64,000 nt of DNA from Paenibacillus mellifer. GTDB lineage: Bacteria; Bacillota; Bacilli; Paenibacillales; Paenibacillaceae. Below the pieces are notes generated by a model. The model did no database searches. It was not told where the DNA came from and worked only from the letters and a program-made list of their open reading frames with translations. Below, piece by piece: positions 17,953 to 29,382 of the stretch. The stretch's first letter is position 1, and each line of letters starts with the position of its first letter. Location: assembly GCF_023195895.1 (NCBI RefSeq), contig NZ_JALPRK010000014.1, positions 1-64,000 of the forward strand, written 5' to 3'. Position numbers and translations under genes: made by a program.

Positions 17953-20262
17953 TCATGTATTGCGGTCGATGGCCGCTTTCAGCCGGTATTCCTTCGGGGT
18001 TGCTCCGTAACGCCTCTTGAAGAGCCGATAGAAATAGCTTTCGTTGCCGAAGCCGACCTTCTCCATGATTTCCGCCACCGTCAGTTGCTGCTGCTCCAAA
18101 TACAGCCGGGCCTGAGCCAAGCGGACTTCGTTGATTCGGTCGACGACCGATTCTCCCTCCTCCGCCTTGTACACTTGGCCTAAGTGAACGGAGCTCATCT
18201 TCAGCATGTCGGCGATCTTTTGCACATTGAGGTCGGGATCCGCGTAATGCTTGTCGATAATCTCGTTGACGGTATCGGCCAACAGCCGGTTTTTGTTCTC
18301 GCGCCCGCTACGGCGTTGCTCCAGCACCTCTCTTACGACTTCTAACAGTACCATCTGGATTTCGTCCAGCGTTTCCTGTTCCAAAATACGTCGGTTAATC
18401 GCCTGGAGGTTTACCGACACCGGATTGGCGTTGTGCTGATTCATCTCGCCTAGCGTATTGCTCAGCGCCACCGTTAAATGCAGCAGTCCGGAATACATAT
18501 TCTCATAGCTGAATCCGCCAAGGAGCTGGATCCAGCTGCGGATCGCCTGTTCTGTTTCCTCCGGATCGCCGCTCTTCAGCCCTTCTGTCAGCCGCCGCTC
18601 CAGCTCTTGCGGGACACGGAACGCCTCATTGGTTTCGTTGGCGTGCAGCCGTTCCGGTTCAAGGATCGCTCCTTTGCCAACGATCATGCGGTAGTTCGCC
18701 CGCCGCACCGCCAGGTTGTAATGCTGCGTAACCTGACGGTAATCCTCAAACACTTCGCTTAACGTTACCGTGAAGGTAATCCGGTAATAGCGGAGGATTG
18801 TGTTTTGCAGCTCGCCGAAACGGTCCCCCAGCTTCTCCAGCTCCTCGCGCTCCCCGCCGACGATGAAGACGAGGTGACCGCTCTTCATATCCGCCGCCTC
18901 ACAGGAACCGTCGCTTCCGAGCAGCTCCTGACCGATGTTAGCGACGGCGAAGTAGAGCAGGGATTCCGCCCCGGAGCCTTGCTGTTGGGCTAATTTCTGG
19001 GCATCGTCGATCTGTACGAGCGCCAGCCGAAGCGGCGATGGATACGCAATGTCGATGCCGTATTGCGATATTAGCTTTAAGAAGGCCGGCTCCTCCAGGC
19101 TTTCGCTCAAGCTGATCAAGCTGCGCAAGTGATACTGCTTGGCAATATTCCACTGCGTAGCCCGCTCACGCTCCAGCCCCTTGAGTTTATCCAGCATTAC
19201 CGTCACGTTATCCGCGATGAGCGACAACTCATCCTTCGCGTGACTTGATGAACCTCCTCCCGGCGGAGGGACCAAGGTAAGCAGATGGCCCACTGGTTTG
19301 TACAGCCGCAGCGCGAAGAACACCGACAACAAGACAGCAAGCAGCGCCACGGAGAACGTGACCGCAATTTCCGTCCACCTCATCTGCCGTACACTACCAA
19401 GCACATCGTCGTAATCTTGCAGGCTGATGATTTGCCAGTTGTTTAAAGCTTTGCTTAAATAGGTGACCTTGTATTTGCTTCCATCTTGCGCGTAGATAAA
19501 CGAGTCCAGGGGATGCTCCGAGCCGGCGATCTGCCGGAGAACCTCCTTGGTATCCAACCCCGCAGGCAGCGGGCGATCATTGGACATCAGCAACCGACCC
19601 TCGGCGTCGGTGACGAACAGCATATCATTTTCTCGGTCAACCACCCGATTAAGCGCTTTCAGATTGTCCAGCATCCAACCGGGTTTCACCGTTAAAATCA
19701 ACACATCATTGTTAACGGAACCCAGTGTGAGCCCGTCGTACACGAAAAAAGCAAACACGTCTATTCCTTCGTTCCCGCCGTCCAGGTCGAGCGGTAACAG
19801 CTGCAGCTTCGGCAGTTCGCTGTCGGAAGCCATGATTTTCTCCAAAGCGCCGTACAACTGACCGTTGTCCATCCCGTGGTTGAGCGACGAGAAAAACCGG
19901 CCCTGCTTGCCGTTGTGAAATATGATGGCGTGCAAATAAGGGGAACTAGCCACCGTTTTGTTCAGGCGTTCGATTTTTAAAATACTCTGTTTATAGTCCC
20001 CACCGGACTTCAGCGCGATCATCTCTTCATCATTGTATAGGGATACCGCCAGATCTTTGACGATGCCGTTCATGTTCTCGATATTGTAGTTGAGTTGGGT
20101 GAGCAGTTTGCGGTCGGCGTCGTTTTGCAGGCTCAGCACCTTATCGCGCGCAACGGAGTTCAGAACGAGGGAGGCAATCGCAAGCATGGCCACAACGGGC
20201 ATAAAGCTGAGCAGGATCCGCTGCAAATATTTACGCGAGCGGAGCATTTGCAGCACATTCAT
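17953..20262 (-). CDS. Membrane-anchored AraC-family sensor regulator
   Basis: 769 residues. Membrane segment ~14-36 (RILLSFMPVVAMLAIASLV), an extracellular Cache-like sensor region ~40-290, a second membrane segment ~298-318 (IAVTFSVALLAVLLSVFFAL), a cytoplasmic linker, and a C-terminal pair of AraC helix-turn-helix motifs at ~660-765 (DLNVQKIADMLKMSSVHLGQ; VGFGNESYFYRLFKRRYG). GGGAGTGAG precedes the ATG. Proteins of this design sense an extracellular sugar or binding-protein signal and activate a neighbouring ABC importer directly, without a separate histidine kinase. It sits upstream of, and on the same strand as, the importer operon but ends in its own terminator, so it is separately transcribed. 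Ligand unknown. Confidence 0.85.
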   Translation of the reverse strand: MNVLQMLRSRKYLQRILLSFMPVVAMLAIASLVLNSVARDKVLSLQNDADRKLLTQLNYNIENMNGIVKDLAVSLYNDEEMIALKSGGDYKQSILKIERLNKTVASSPYLHAIIFHNGKQGRFFSSLNHGMDNGQLYGALEKIMASDSELPKLQLLPLDLDGGNEGIDVFAFFVYDGLTLGSVNNDVLILTVKPGWMLDNLKALNRVVDRENDMLFVTDAEGRLLMSNDRPLPAGLDTKEVLRQIAGSEHPLDSFIYAQDGSKYKVTYLSKALNNWQIISLQDYDDVLGSVRQMRWTEIAVTFSVALLAVLLSVFFALRLYKPVGHLLTLVPPPGGGSSSHAKDELSLIADNVTVMLDKLKGLERERATQWNIAKQYHLRSLISLSESLEEPAFLKLISQYGIDIAYPSPLRLALVQIDDAQKLAQQQGSGAESLLYFAVANIGQELLGSDGSCEAADMKSGHLVFIVGGEREELEKLGDRFGELQNTILRYYRITFTVTLSEVFEDYRQVTQHYNLAVRRANYRMIVGKGAILEPERLHANETNEAFRVPQELERRLTEGLKSGDPEETEQAIRSWIQLLGGFSYENMYSGLLHLTVALSNTLGEMNQHNANPVSVNLQAINRRILEQETLDEIQMVLLEVVREVLEQRRSGRENKNRLLADTVNEIIDKHYADPDLNVQKIADMLKMSSVHLGQVYKAEEGESVVDRINEVRLAQARLYLEQQQLTVAEIMEKVGFGNESYFYRLFKRRYGATPKEYRLKAAIDRNT

Positions 20263-20502
20263 TGGTTCTCACTCCCTGCGGATGGCTTAGGGTTGACGTT
20301 CATAGATCTTCTTGTTCGGCATTGGGAGGATGCCAAGTATCGGGTGCCCTAAATATATCGTTCACTTTTGGGGTTGTCAATCGTCCTCCTTCCACCGCGC
20401 CGTGAATTGTGACCGTAATCACCTTGCCACTCCTTTAACCGCGTTATCCTTCGAAAGAGATGGACCAATGATATAGAAATAATGGATTCAGGAGGGCGTA
20501 AC

Positions 20503-21045
20503 ATGGAGAAAATCGAGGTTGATTTTGAAAAAATGTACTATGGTTTCCCGGTCATTCTAACCAGCTTTTACGATGAAAATGAGGTCGCGCATGTGACACC
20601 GTCTTCATCCTCTTATTCGCTCAAGGACATGATTATGCTGGGCTTTAACAGCAAGGGCTTTGCCGCACAGCACCTCAAGGCAGGCGCCGACTTCGTGGTG
20701 AACCTCCCGGACCGTTCCCTGCTGGAGTCGGTCAACTATTGCGGTTCACGTTCCGGCGCGGAGGGCAGCAAATTTGCCGCAGCCGGTCTGACGCCGGAAG
20801 CCTCGGAGCATGTACATGCCCCTGTCGTCAAGGAATGTCCAATTTCGACCGCCTGCCGGGTCGTAGAAGTTGTCGAAAGCGAGCATTTCCCTGGCTTAAC
20901 CAATATCATTGGGCGAATCATCAGCCGTACCATAACCAAAGACGTTTTGAATGCAGAGGGACGCTTGCAGATCGACAAGCTCAATCCGATCATCTATGCG
21001 GGGGACGGGGTTAATAAAGGGTTTCGGTTTTTGCAGGAAAGCTGA
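20503..21045 (+). CDS. Flavin reductase-like, FMN-binding split-barrel protein
   Basis: 180 residues. The ATG at 20503 has GGAGGG 6 nt upstream; an in-frame ATG at 20482 lacks a site and is not used. The fold matches the flavin-reductase-like domain (DIM6/NTAB group): TPSSSSYSLKDMIMLGFN near the N-terminus and FVVNLPDRSLLESVNYCG for flavin contact. These proteins bind FMN and either reduce it with NAD(P)H or act in flavoprotein redox chemistry; the exact reaction cannot be inferred. It is isolated, divergent from the AraC-type gene and convergent with the ribokinase fusion, with repeat array A and a bidirectional terminator at its 3' end. Confidence 0.75.
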   Translation: MEKIEVDFEKMYYGFPVILTSFYDENEVAHVTPSSSSYSLKDMIMLGFNSKGFAAQHLKAGADFVVNLPDRSLLESVNYCGSRSGAEGSKFAAAGLTPEASEHVHAPVVKECPISTACRVVEVVESEHFPGLTNIIGRIISRTITKDVLNAEGRLQIDKLNPIIYAGDGVNKGFRFLQES

Positions 21046-21070
21046 CAGCTGCGGCGGGCACCGAGCTCAG

Positions 21071-21252
21071 AAATGTTGTATTATATGCAACATTCTAGAT
21101 TTGAAACGGCAATATCACCGCAAAATGTTGCATTTATTACAACATTATCAGCGGCTTATCCTCCCGTGTGCTTAAAATGTTGAACTATCTACAACAATTT
21201 CTTTTAGAGCGGGTTGTAGGCGATAGAAATGTTGCACTTTTTGCAACAATTC
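21071..21252. repeat. Repeat array A: four TGTTGCA palindromes, exact period 52 bp
   Basis: Four units of the form TGTTGCA-N5-TGCAACA, flanked by AAA, are centred at 21083, 21135, 21187 and 21239: every step is exactly 52 bp. Arms vary slightly (TGTTGTA, TACAACA, TGTTGAA) while the N5 loops and the ~28-bp spacers differ completely. It sits between convergent genes, just before a bidirectional terminator. Array B has the same palindrome. Confidence 0.85.
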
Positions 21253-21260
21253 CTCATGCG

Positions 21261-21303
21261 AAAAAGCGGTTTCGTCGTTTGGATAACGACGAAACCGCTT
21301 TTT
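21261..21303. terminator. Bidirectional terminator between flavin reductase and ribokinase fusion
   Basis: A perfect 19-bp stem from AAAAAGCGG at 21261 to CCGCTTTTT at 21303, with a 5-nt loop TGGAT. The A and T runs at the two ends make it work in both directions, serving both convergent genes. Confidence 0.92.
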
Positions 21304-21310
21304 CTGTAGT

Positions 21311-22627
21311 TCACTCTATGAGCCAACGCCGCAGCACGTTCGCGTGATTATACACCGGGTCCTTGGCGGCAAACAGCAAGGTGACCGGGCGTTCGAGCGC
21401 GAGCTCGCGGATGCGGTCAGCCAGCACGGCGCACTCCGGGCTGGTGTTCAGCTCCCGGAGATAGCTTGCGCTGAACTCCGCATACCGTTCCATTCGGTGC
21501 GCGTAGGCCTTGCGCAGCTCCGGGCTCGGCGCGATCGCCTTCATCCACTCGTCGAGCGCCGTATCCGCTTTGCTCATCCCGCGCGGCCATAGGCGATCGA
21601 CTAATATGCGGTACCCATCGTCGGGGGCAGCGGGTTCGTAGATCCGCTTCACGCGGATCTGCGCTTCATGCGTTGTCCGGGACGAGCCCGTCGCCGCCGC
21701 TGCAAACTGCCGCACTTCGTCCGCCGTTGGCATCCCCGCCTGGGCGCCGAACTTCGTCACGGCCAGCGCGGAGGCCAACGACGCAAATCGCAACGCCTCC
21801 TCCAGGCTTTGCCCTTGGGCGAGCGCCGTCGCCAGCCCGGCGTTGAAGCAGTCGCCCGCCCCGGTCGTATCCACGACGGAGACGGCATGCCCCGCTACCG
21901 TACGAACCTCCCCGGCCTCATCCAGATAGGCCAAACCGTCCGCCCCCAGGGTCGTCACGACCTGGGCTGTACCGAGCGCTCTCAGTCGCTGCATCGCCGG
22001 GCCAAGGAAATCGCTGGTCGATACATTAGTCGCCACCAGTTCCATCCCGGCATACCGCCCTAGCTCGGTGCGATTAGGCGTCAAATAGTCGATGTAGCCA
22101 TAGAGCTCTTGCGGCAGTTCCCGGGCCGGGGCAGGGTTCAAGATGACCTTCTTGCCCAGCGATTTGGCGGTGCGGGCCGCGTAAAGCACCGTCTCCACCG
22201 GGATTTCCAGCTGAAGCAGCACAATATTAGCTTGTTTCAGCTTGTCCAGGTGCAGATCGATATCCGCGGGGGACACCCGGTCGTTAGCGCCGGGGATCAC
22301 CACGATGCTGTTATCCCCCTCGGCGACATAGATCGAAGCGACGCCTGTCGTGGCGTCGGACAACCGCTTTACGCCGCTGATATCTATGCCTTCCCGGCTT
22401 AGGGCAGCTAGCAGCTCGTCACCGAAGGCATCCGCCCCGACCGCACCGATCATCGAGGTGACCGCACCCAAACGCGCGGCGGCAACCGCCTGGTTCGCGC
22501 CTTTCCCGCCCGGAATGAAGCGGAACCGATCGCCGAGAAGGGTCTCCCCGATTTGCGGGATTTGCCGCGTCTCAACGACGATATCCATATTTAAGCTGCC
22601 GATCACAGCCACTTGAGGTGTCGACAT
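21311..22627 (-). CDS. rbsK: Ribokinase fused to a C-terminal DUF488 (YeaO-like) domain
   Basis: 438 residues. Residues ~1-305 are a complete PfkB-family ribokinase: GGKGANQAVAAARLG near the N-terminus, and the anion-hole/catalytic motif DTTGAGDCFNAGLATAL. Ribokinase phosphorylates ribose at O5. After a short Ala/Ser/Thr linker, residues ~320-438 form a DUF488 domain (RVKRIYEP, DRLWPRGMSK, LDEWMKAIAPSPELR, LFAAKDPVYNHA), normally a separate ~120-residue protein of unknown function. The fusion is in frame with no sign of a misplaced stop. The ATG at 22627 is chosen over one 6 nt upstream because AGGACGG needs that spacing. No rbs transporter is nearby. Substrate could be another pentose or nucleoside; the role of DUF488 is unknown. 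Confidence 0.88.
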   Translation of the reverse strand: MSTPQVAVIGSLNMDIVVETRQIPQIGETLLGDRFRFIPGGKGANQAVAAARLGAVTSMIGAVGADAFGDELLAALSREGIDISGVKRLSDATTGVASIYVAEGDNSIVVIPGANDRVSPADIDLHLDKLKQANIVLLQLEIPVETVLYAARTAKSLGKKVILNPAPARELPQELYGYIDYLTPNRTELGRYAGMELVATNVSTSDFLGPAMQRLRALGTAQVVTTLGADGLAYLDEAGEVRTVAGHAVSVVDTTGAGDCFNAGLATALAQGQSLEEALRFASLASALAVTKFGAQAGMPTADEVRQFAAAATGSSRTTHEAQIRVKRIYEPAAPDDGYRILVDRLWPRGMSKADTALDEWMKAIAPSPELRKAYAHRMERYAEFSASYLRELNTSPECAVLADRIRELALERPVTLLFAAKDPVYNHANVLRRWLIE

Positions 22628-22715
22628 GATCATCCGTCCTTAACTGAAGTAGGTTTTGCCTTCAAGTTTATGCCAGAACCATCTTTTCAGCAAGCCATCC
22701 TGGCGGCAAAATAGC

Positions 22716-22900
22716 TCTAACGCGGATCAGCAACGCTATTGGGCCAAAAACAAGTCGTTTGGAAATGTAACGCTTGTGACAGAGCTTATATTGCGATTTA
22801 GGAGTAAAAACAGGAAAAATCGGGCAAATAAGACTTCTGACAAGCATTAGATTTGCTCCTCCCCTATTTTAGGCTTAATAAGCCTCGTGGTAAGCGTTAG
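22716..22900. repeat. Repeat array E: four TAACGC-type units, mirrored, period 50 bp
   Basis: Forward units start with TAACGC at 22718 and 22768; reversed units end with GCATTA at 22849 and GCGTTA at 22899. Each unit is 21 bp and centres are 22728, 22778, 22839 and 22889 (steps 50, 61, 50). This copies array D's geometry to within 1 bp although the spacer sequence is unrelated. It lies between the MFS gene stop and the ribokinase fusion start. Confidence 0.75.
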
Positions 22901-22932
22901 TGCTTCAGCGCCCGCTCGGCTCCATCCGCCGC

Positions 22933-22973
22933 AAAAATAACAGAGCCCTCGCATCGGAGATACGAGGACTCTG
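22933..22973 (-). terminator. Intrinsic terminator after the MFS transporter gene
   Basis: An 11-bp stem CAGAGCCCTCG/CGAGGACTCTG with one mismatch, followed on the minus strand by TTATTTTT. It lies 21 bp beyond the MFS stop. Confidence 0.85.
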
Positions 22974-22993
22974 GCATATAAATTAGCTTATGC

Positions 22994-24634
22994 TTATTGG
23001 GTGACAGAAGCTTGAGCTCCCTGCACCGCCGCGCCTTCCTCGCCGCCTTCTTTGGCGGTCTGCGGAGTTGGCGCCTGGTTCGTCGACCGAAGTGGCAGTT
23101 CTCTCAGGAAGAAGATCAGCACGAAAGCCACGACCAACACCAAGGTTCCGGTCAGGAACACGGTGGACAACGTATTGCCCAGCGCGTCGCGTATGCCTTG
23201 GATCATCTGCGCGAACAGCGGCTGCGCATCCGCAGGCAAGCTGGCTTGCGTTTGCTCCAGCAGCGGCTTGTTCATCAACGTTTGCGGGTTAGCAAAAGCG
23301 GTCATCTGCTGCACCATCTGCGGATCCATCTTGCTCATATCAGGCGCTGAAGACGACTGCAGCGCTTCTTTCAGGTTTTTCGTCAAATTGTTTGACATGA
23401 CGGTACCCATCACCGCGATCCCGATCGTACCGCCGAGGTTCCGGAACAGCTGCGTCGAGGCGGTAACGACACCCAGCTCTTTATGCGGTACGGCGTTTTG
23501 CGTAGCCAGCGAAAATACCGGCATCCCGACGCCTAGACCCAAACCGAATACGATCATACTGAGGATGGCGACCGGTACACTGTTCATAAAGATCATGATC
23601 GCCATCCCCGCAATCATGATTGGAATGCCAAACAGTGCAAATTGTTTGTATTTGCCTTTCTTGGCGATCATCTGGCCGGTGATGGCGCTGGCCACGACCA
23701 TGACGATCGACATCGGCATCGTCACGTAGCCGGCATACGTCGGCGAAATGCCCAGCACGCCTTGCACGAAGAATGACAGGTAAATCAAGGCGCCCATCAT
23801 CCCAAAATTCATGATAAAGCCGATGATATTAGAAATTGTCACAACATCGTTCTTAAACAAGTGAAGCGGCAAAATCGGATTTTTCACCTTCGATTCGACG
23901 AACACGAAAATCAATGCGGATACGACCGAGGCCGCGAGTAAACCGATAATTTGCGTCGAACCCCAAGCGTACGTCGTTCCCGCCCAAGAGAAGGCCAGCA
24001 GCATCGGCACGATTGTCGTCGTCATGAACAACGAGCCTAAATAGTCGATGCTTTGGGAGCTGCCGCGTTCCATTTTCGGAAATAGCGACAGAATCATGAC
24101 AAACGCCACGATGCCAAGCGGCAAGAAAATCCAGAACAGCCAGTGCCAATCCATGTGATCGACGAGATAGCCGCCCAAGGTTGGGCCAAGTACGCTGGAG
24201 AAGCCAAAAATAGCGGTCATGAGGCCCATCCATTTGCCGCGCTCACGAGGCGGGAACAAGTCGCCTACGGCCGTGAAGGCGGTCGATTGAATGATACCGG
24301 CGCCGATCCCTTGAATCCCCCGGTAGGTAATGAACTGGAACACGTCCGAGGACGTCCCTGTCATAAAGGCACCTGCCATAAAGAGCAGTATCCCGATCAG
24401 CAAAAAAGGCTTCCGCCCGTACATATCGGACAGTTTACCGACTAGAACCGTAGCGATGGTGGACGTCAGTAAGTAAATATTGATTGTCCAGGTATAATAG
24501 TCCATGCCGTCAAGAATCGAAATGATTCGCGGCATGGCGGTGCTCACGATCGTCTGGTTAATGGCGGCGAAGAACATCGCGGCCATGATGGCGATCATGA
24601 TCGAAACTTTACGTTTAAGTGTTAAATGTTCCAT
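22994..24634 (-). CDS. MFS multidrug efflux transporter, DHA2 (14-TM) family
   Basis: 546 residues with 14 predicted membrane helices. The DHA2/EmrB-QacA type is shown by motif A GKLSDMYGRKP after helix 2, and GPTLGGYLVD near helix 5. Such pumps export lipophilic drugs or other toxic compounds using the proton gradient. A long Met/Gln-rich extracellular loop (~430-500) precedes the last helix. It begins 18 bp after the MarR gene and is probably cotranscribed with it; MarR proteins normally repress the pump until an inducing compound binds. Substrate unknown. Confidence 0.9.
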   Translation of the reverse strand: MEHLTLKRKVSIMIAIMAAMFFAAINQTIVSTAMPRIISILDGMDYYTWTINIYLLTSTIATVLVGKLSDMYGRKPFLLIGILLFMAGAFMTGTSSDVFQFITYRGIQGIGAGIIQSTAFTAVGDLFPPRERGKWMGLMTAIFGFSSVLGPTLGGYLVDHMDWHWLFWIFLPLGIVAFVMILSLFPKMERGSSQSIDYLGSLFMTTTIVPMLLAFSWAGTTYAWGSTQIIGLLAASVVSALIFVFVESKVKNPILPLHLFKNDVVTISNIIGFIMNFGMMGALIYLSFFVQGVLGISPTYAGYVTMPMSIVMVVASAITGQMIAKKGKYKQFALFGIPIMIAGMAIMIFMNSVPVAILSMIVFGLGLGVGMPVFSLATQNAVPHKELGVVTASTQLFRNLGGTIGIAVMGTVMSNNLTKNLKEALQSSSAPDMSKMDPQMVQQMTAFANPQTLMNKPLLEQTQASLPADAQPLFAQMIQGIRDALGNTLSTVFLTGTLVLVVAFVLIFFLRELPLRSTNQAPTPQTAKEGGEEGAAVQGAQASVTQ

Positions 24635-24652
24635 GTAGTTTCTCCATCTCCG

Positions 24653-25090
24653 TTATAATTTATTGTCTATATTTGCAAGCACTACGCCAAAAATTCGTCG
24701 CAAATGCTGTAAATCTTCCTCCTGCAGCTGATTAAAAATCCCCTCAAGCATTTCCTTCTGCCGTTCGGTAACCTGGCTGATGATTTCCCTGCCCCGATCC
24801 GTAATTGAGATATTTACCACCCGACGGTCGTTCTCTCCGCGTTCTCGGTTGACGAAACCTTCCGTGACCAGCCGGTCCGTAATTCCCGTGATCGCCGCCG
24901 AGGTAATTCCCAGCGCCTCCGCCAACTGCGATACGGTATGGGAACCGGTGGCATTCAGCATGTAGAGCATTTTATATTGTGGAAAGCTGAGGTTAAAATC
25001 ACCGCCGCGTTTGTTCCACTCCTGCGTGATCGCCTTAATCAGCGTTCGAAACATCGAAGTCACTTCGAACAGCTCTTCTTTTTTCACCAA
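24653..25090 (-). CDS. MarR-family transcriptional regulator
   Basis: 145 residues, the usual MarR length. The winged helix is at ~50-110: HTVSQLAEALGITSAAITGITDRL is the recognition region and RGENDRRVVNISITDRG the wing. The start is TTG at 25090 (or the GTG directly after), with GGAGGGGG 7 nt upstream. It leads the MFS gene in a two-gene operon and likely controls it and itself. An AT-rich dyad operator candidate lies at 25130-25159. Confidence 0.92.
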   Translation of the reverse strand: MVKKEELFEVTSMFRTLIKAITQEWNKRGGDFNLSFPQYKMLYMLNATGSHTVSQLAEALGITSAAITGITDRLVTEGFVNRERGENDRRVVNISITDRGREIISQVTERQKEMLEGIFNQLQEEDLQHLRRIFGVVLANIDNKL

Positions 25091-25129
25091 TGCCTTTCCC
25101 CCTCCTTCCTGCCTCGAGCTGTTCGTTTA

Positions 25130-25159
25130 TTTAACAATTTAATTAATTTACTGTTTAAA
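25130..25159. promoter_or_regulatory. Candidate MarR operator
   Basis: Arms TTTAACA (25130) and TGTTTAAA (25152) flank an AT-rich core, 40-70 bp upstream of the marR start, where they would overlap the promoter. Dyads of this type are usual MarR autoregulation sites; binding is inferred. Confidence 0.45.
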
Positions 25160-25276
25160 TATTTTAGCGTTTAATAATATACTCCCTAATGAATCGCCCG
25201 TCAAGCCTTCCTCCCCACAAAAATTTGGCATAGAAAAATAAAGCTCCCTGCCGCGCAAGCTCCCCTGACCATACTA

Positions 25277-25319
25277 AAAGAAGCCGTTCACCCGAACTTG
25301 GCCGGGGAACAGCTTCTTT
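25277..25319 (-). terminator. Intrinsic terminator after lacZ
   Basis: A 13-bp stem AAAGAAGCCGTTC/GAACAGCTTCTTT with one mismatch, followed by TTTTAG on the minus strand, 15 bp past the lacZ stop. The marR promoter lies on its other side. Confidence 0.85.
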
Positions 25320-25333
25320 ATAAGTAGCTACTT

Positions 25334-28372
<3,039 letters not shown>

Positions 28373-28390
28373 TCACACTCCCAAAACGAT

Positions 28391-28419
28391 TTGCTCTCAT
28401 TATAGAGGTGGGATATAAT
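28391..28419 (+). promoter_or_regulatory. Divergent promoter region, AraC gene and lacZ
   Basis: Plus strand: TTGCTC at 28391, 17-bp spacer, TATAAT at 28414, a good SigA promoter for the AraC gene. Minus strand: TATAAT at 28404-28399 toward lacZ with only a poor -35, as expected for a promoter that needs an activator. The two overlap. Confidence 0.6.
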
Positions 28420-28481
28420 CGGGCGGAAGCCACAATTCGGACAATCCACCAGACAAAATGGACAAAATGGAGTGAACAGCC

Positions 28482-29360
28482 ATGGACTTGCTCCCGCTTA
28501 AAAGCAACTTAACCCCTTCCCACAACGAGCTTCTGCCGCTGTCCGTGTATACGGTTGGGACGGAAATCCAGCCGCCTCTCACGCGGATGAAGGGGTTTTC
28601 AGCACATCAGCTGTTCTTAACCCTCTCCGGGGCAGGGCAGTTTCGCCGGCTAAATGTCGACAAGGACAAATGGGACATTCTTCAACCGAGCCAACTGCTC
28701 TTCATCCCCGCCGGCTGCGCCCATGAATATATGCCTTATGGGGAGTCCCCCTGGTTCGTCGGGTATGTCACACTGCTGGAAAACTTCGGCGAAGTGTTAA
28801 GCCGTTGGGGTTTCGGGGATACACCTCGCCTGCTGCAGCTGTCGGACGTCTCCCTGTTTACGGACCGCCTGCTTGCCATCTGGCAGCGATCCGGCAACGA
28901 CCATGACCCATGGCAAACGACCGAATTGTTGTATTCACTGCTGCTGGCCATCCTCAAGGATACGTCGTTGGGGCAAAAAGGCGTGCAAACCGAGTCGGCT
29001 GTCCCGCTGGTACAGCCGGCCGCACCTCCTGCCTCCTACCGCGCGTCGGTCGTGGAGGTTGCGGTTCGCTTCCTGCATGACCACTTAAACCGGCCGATCA
29101 CCATCGCCGGGTTGGCGGGCCATGTCGGCTACTCGCAAAAGCAGCTAACCCGGCTGTTCCGCCAATCGATGGGATTGACGCCGCTGCAGTACCTCCATCA
29201 GATCCGGCTGAAAACAGCCCGCCATCTGCTGCTGGAGCATCCCGACATGACGATCCGCCAAGCGGCCGCCTATGTCGGCTTAGAGCCGGTTTATTTCGCC
29301 CGGCTGTATAAACGCGAGTTCCACCGCCTGCCGTCGGAAGAGCTTCGTGAGGGGCGGTAG
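28482..29360 (+). CDS. AraC-family transcriptional regulator (probable lacZ activator)
   Basis: 292 residues. An N-terminal cupin-like ligand domain (~1-150; LSGAGQFRRLN, FIPAGCAHEYMPYG) is followed by two helix-turn-helix motifs (ITIAGLAGHVGYSQKQLTRLF; MTIRQAAAYVGLEPVYFARL). This is the usual sugar-responsive AraC design. It is divergent from lacZ, whose promoter has a strong -10 but a weak -35, so activation of lacZ is likely. Inducer unknown. Confidence 0.9.
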   Translation: MDLLPLKSNLTPSHNELLPLSVYTVGTEIQPPLTRMKGFSAHQLFLTLSGAGQFRRLNVDKDKWDILQPSQLLFIPAGCAHEYMPYGESPWFVGYVTLLENFGEVLSRWGFGDTPRLLQLSDVSLFTDRLLAIWQRSGNDHDPWQTTELLYSLLLAILKDTSLGQKGVQTESAVPLVQPAAPPASYRASVVEVAVRFLHDHLNRPITIAGLAGHVGYSQKQLTRLFRQSMGLTPLQYLHQIRLKTARHLLLEHPDMTIRQAAAYVGLEPVYFARLYKREFHRLPSEELREGR

Positions 29361-29382
29361 GCGACCGCCAACGCGGCCCTTC

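Noticed and set aside
21071-21252. CRISPR array
   Set aside because: Repeat-spacer layout is CRISPR-like, but only four units, arms are degenerate and strongly palindromic, loops vary, and no cas genes exist in the window.
22916-22973. Small RNA gene
   Set aside because: The hairpin with T-tract is explained as the MFS gene terminator.
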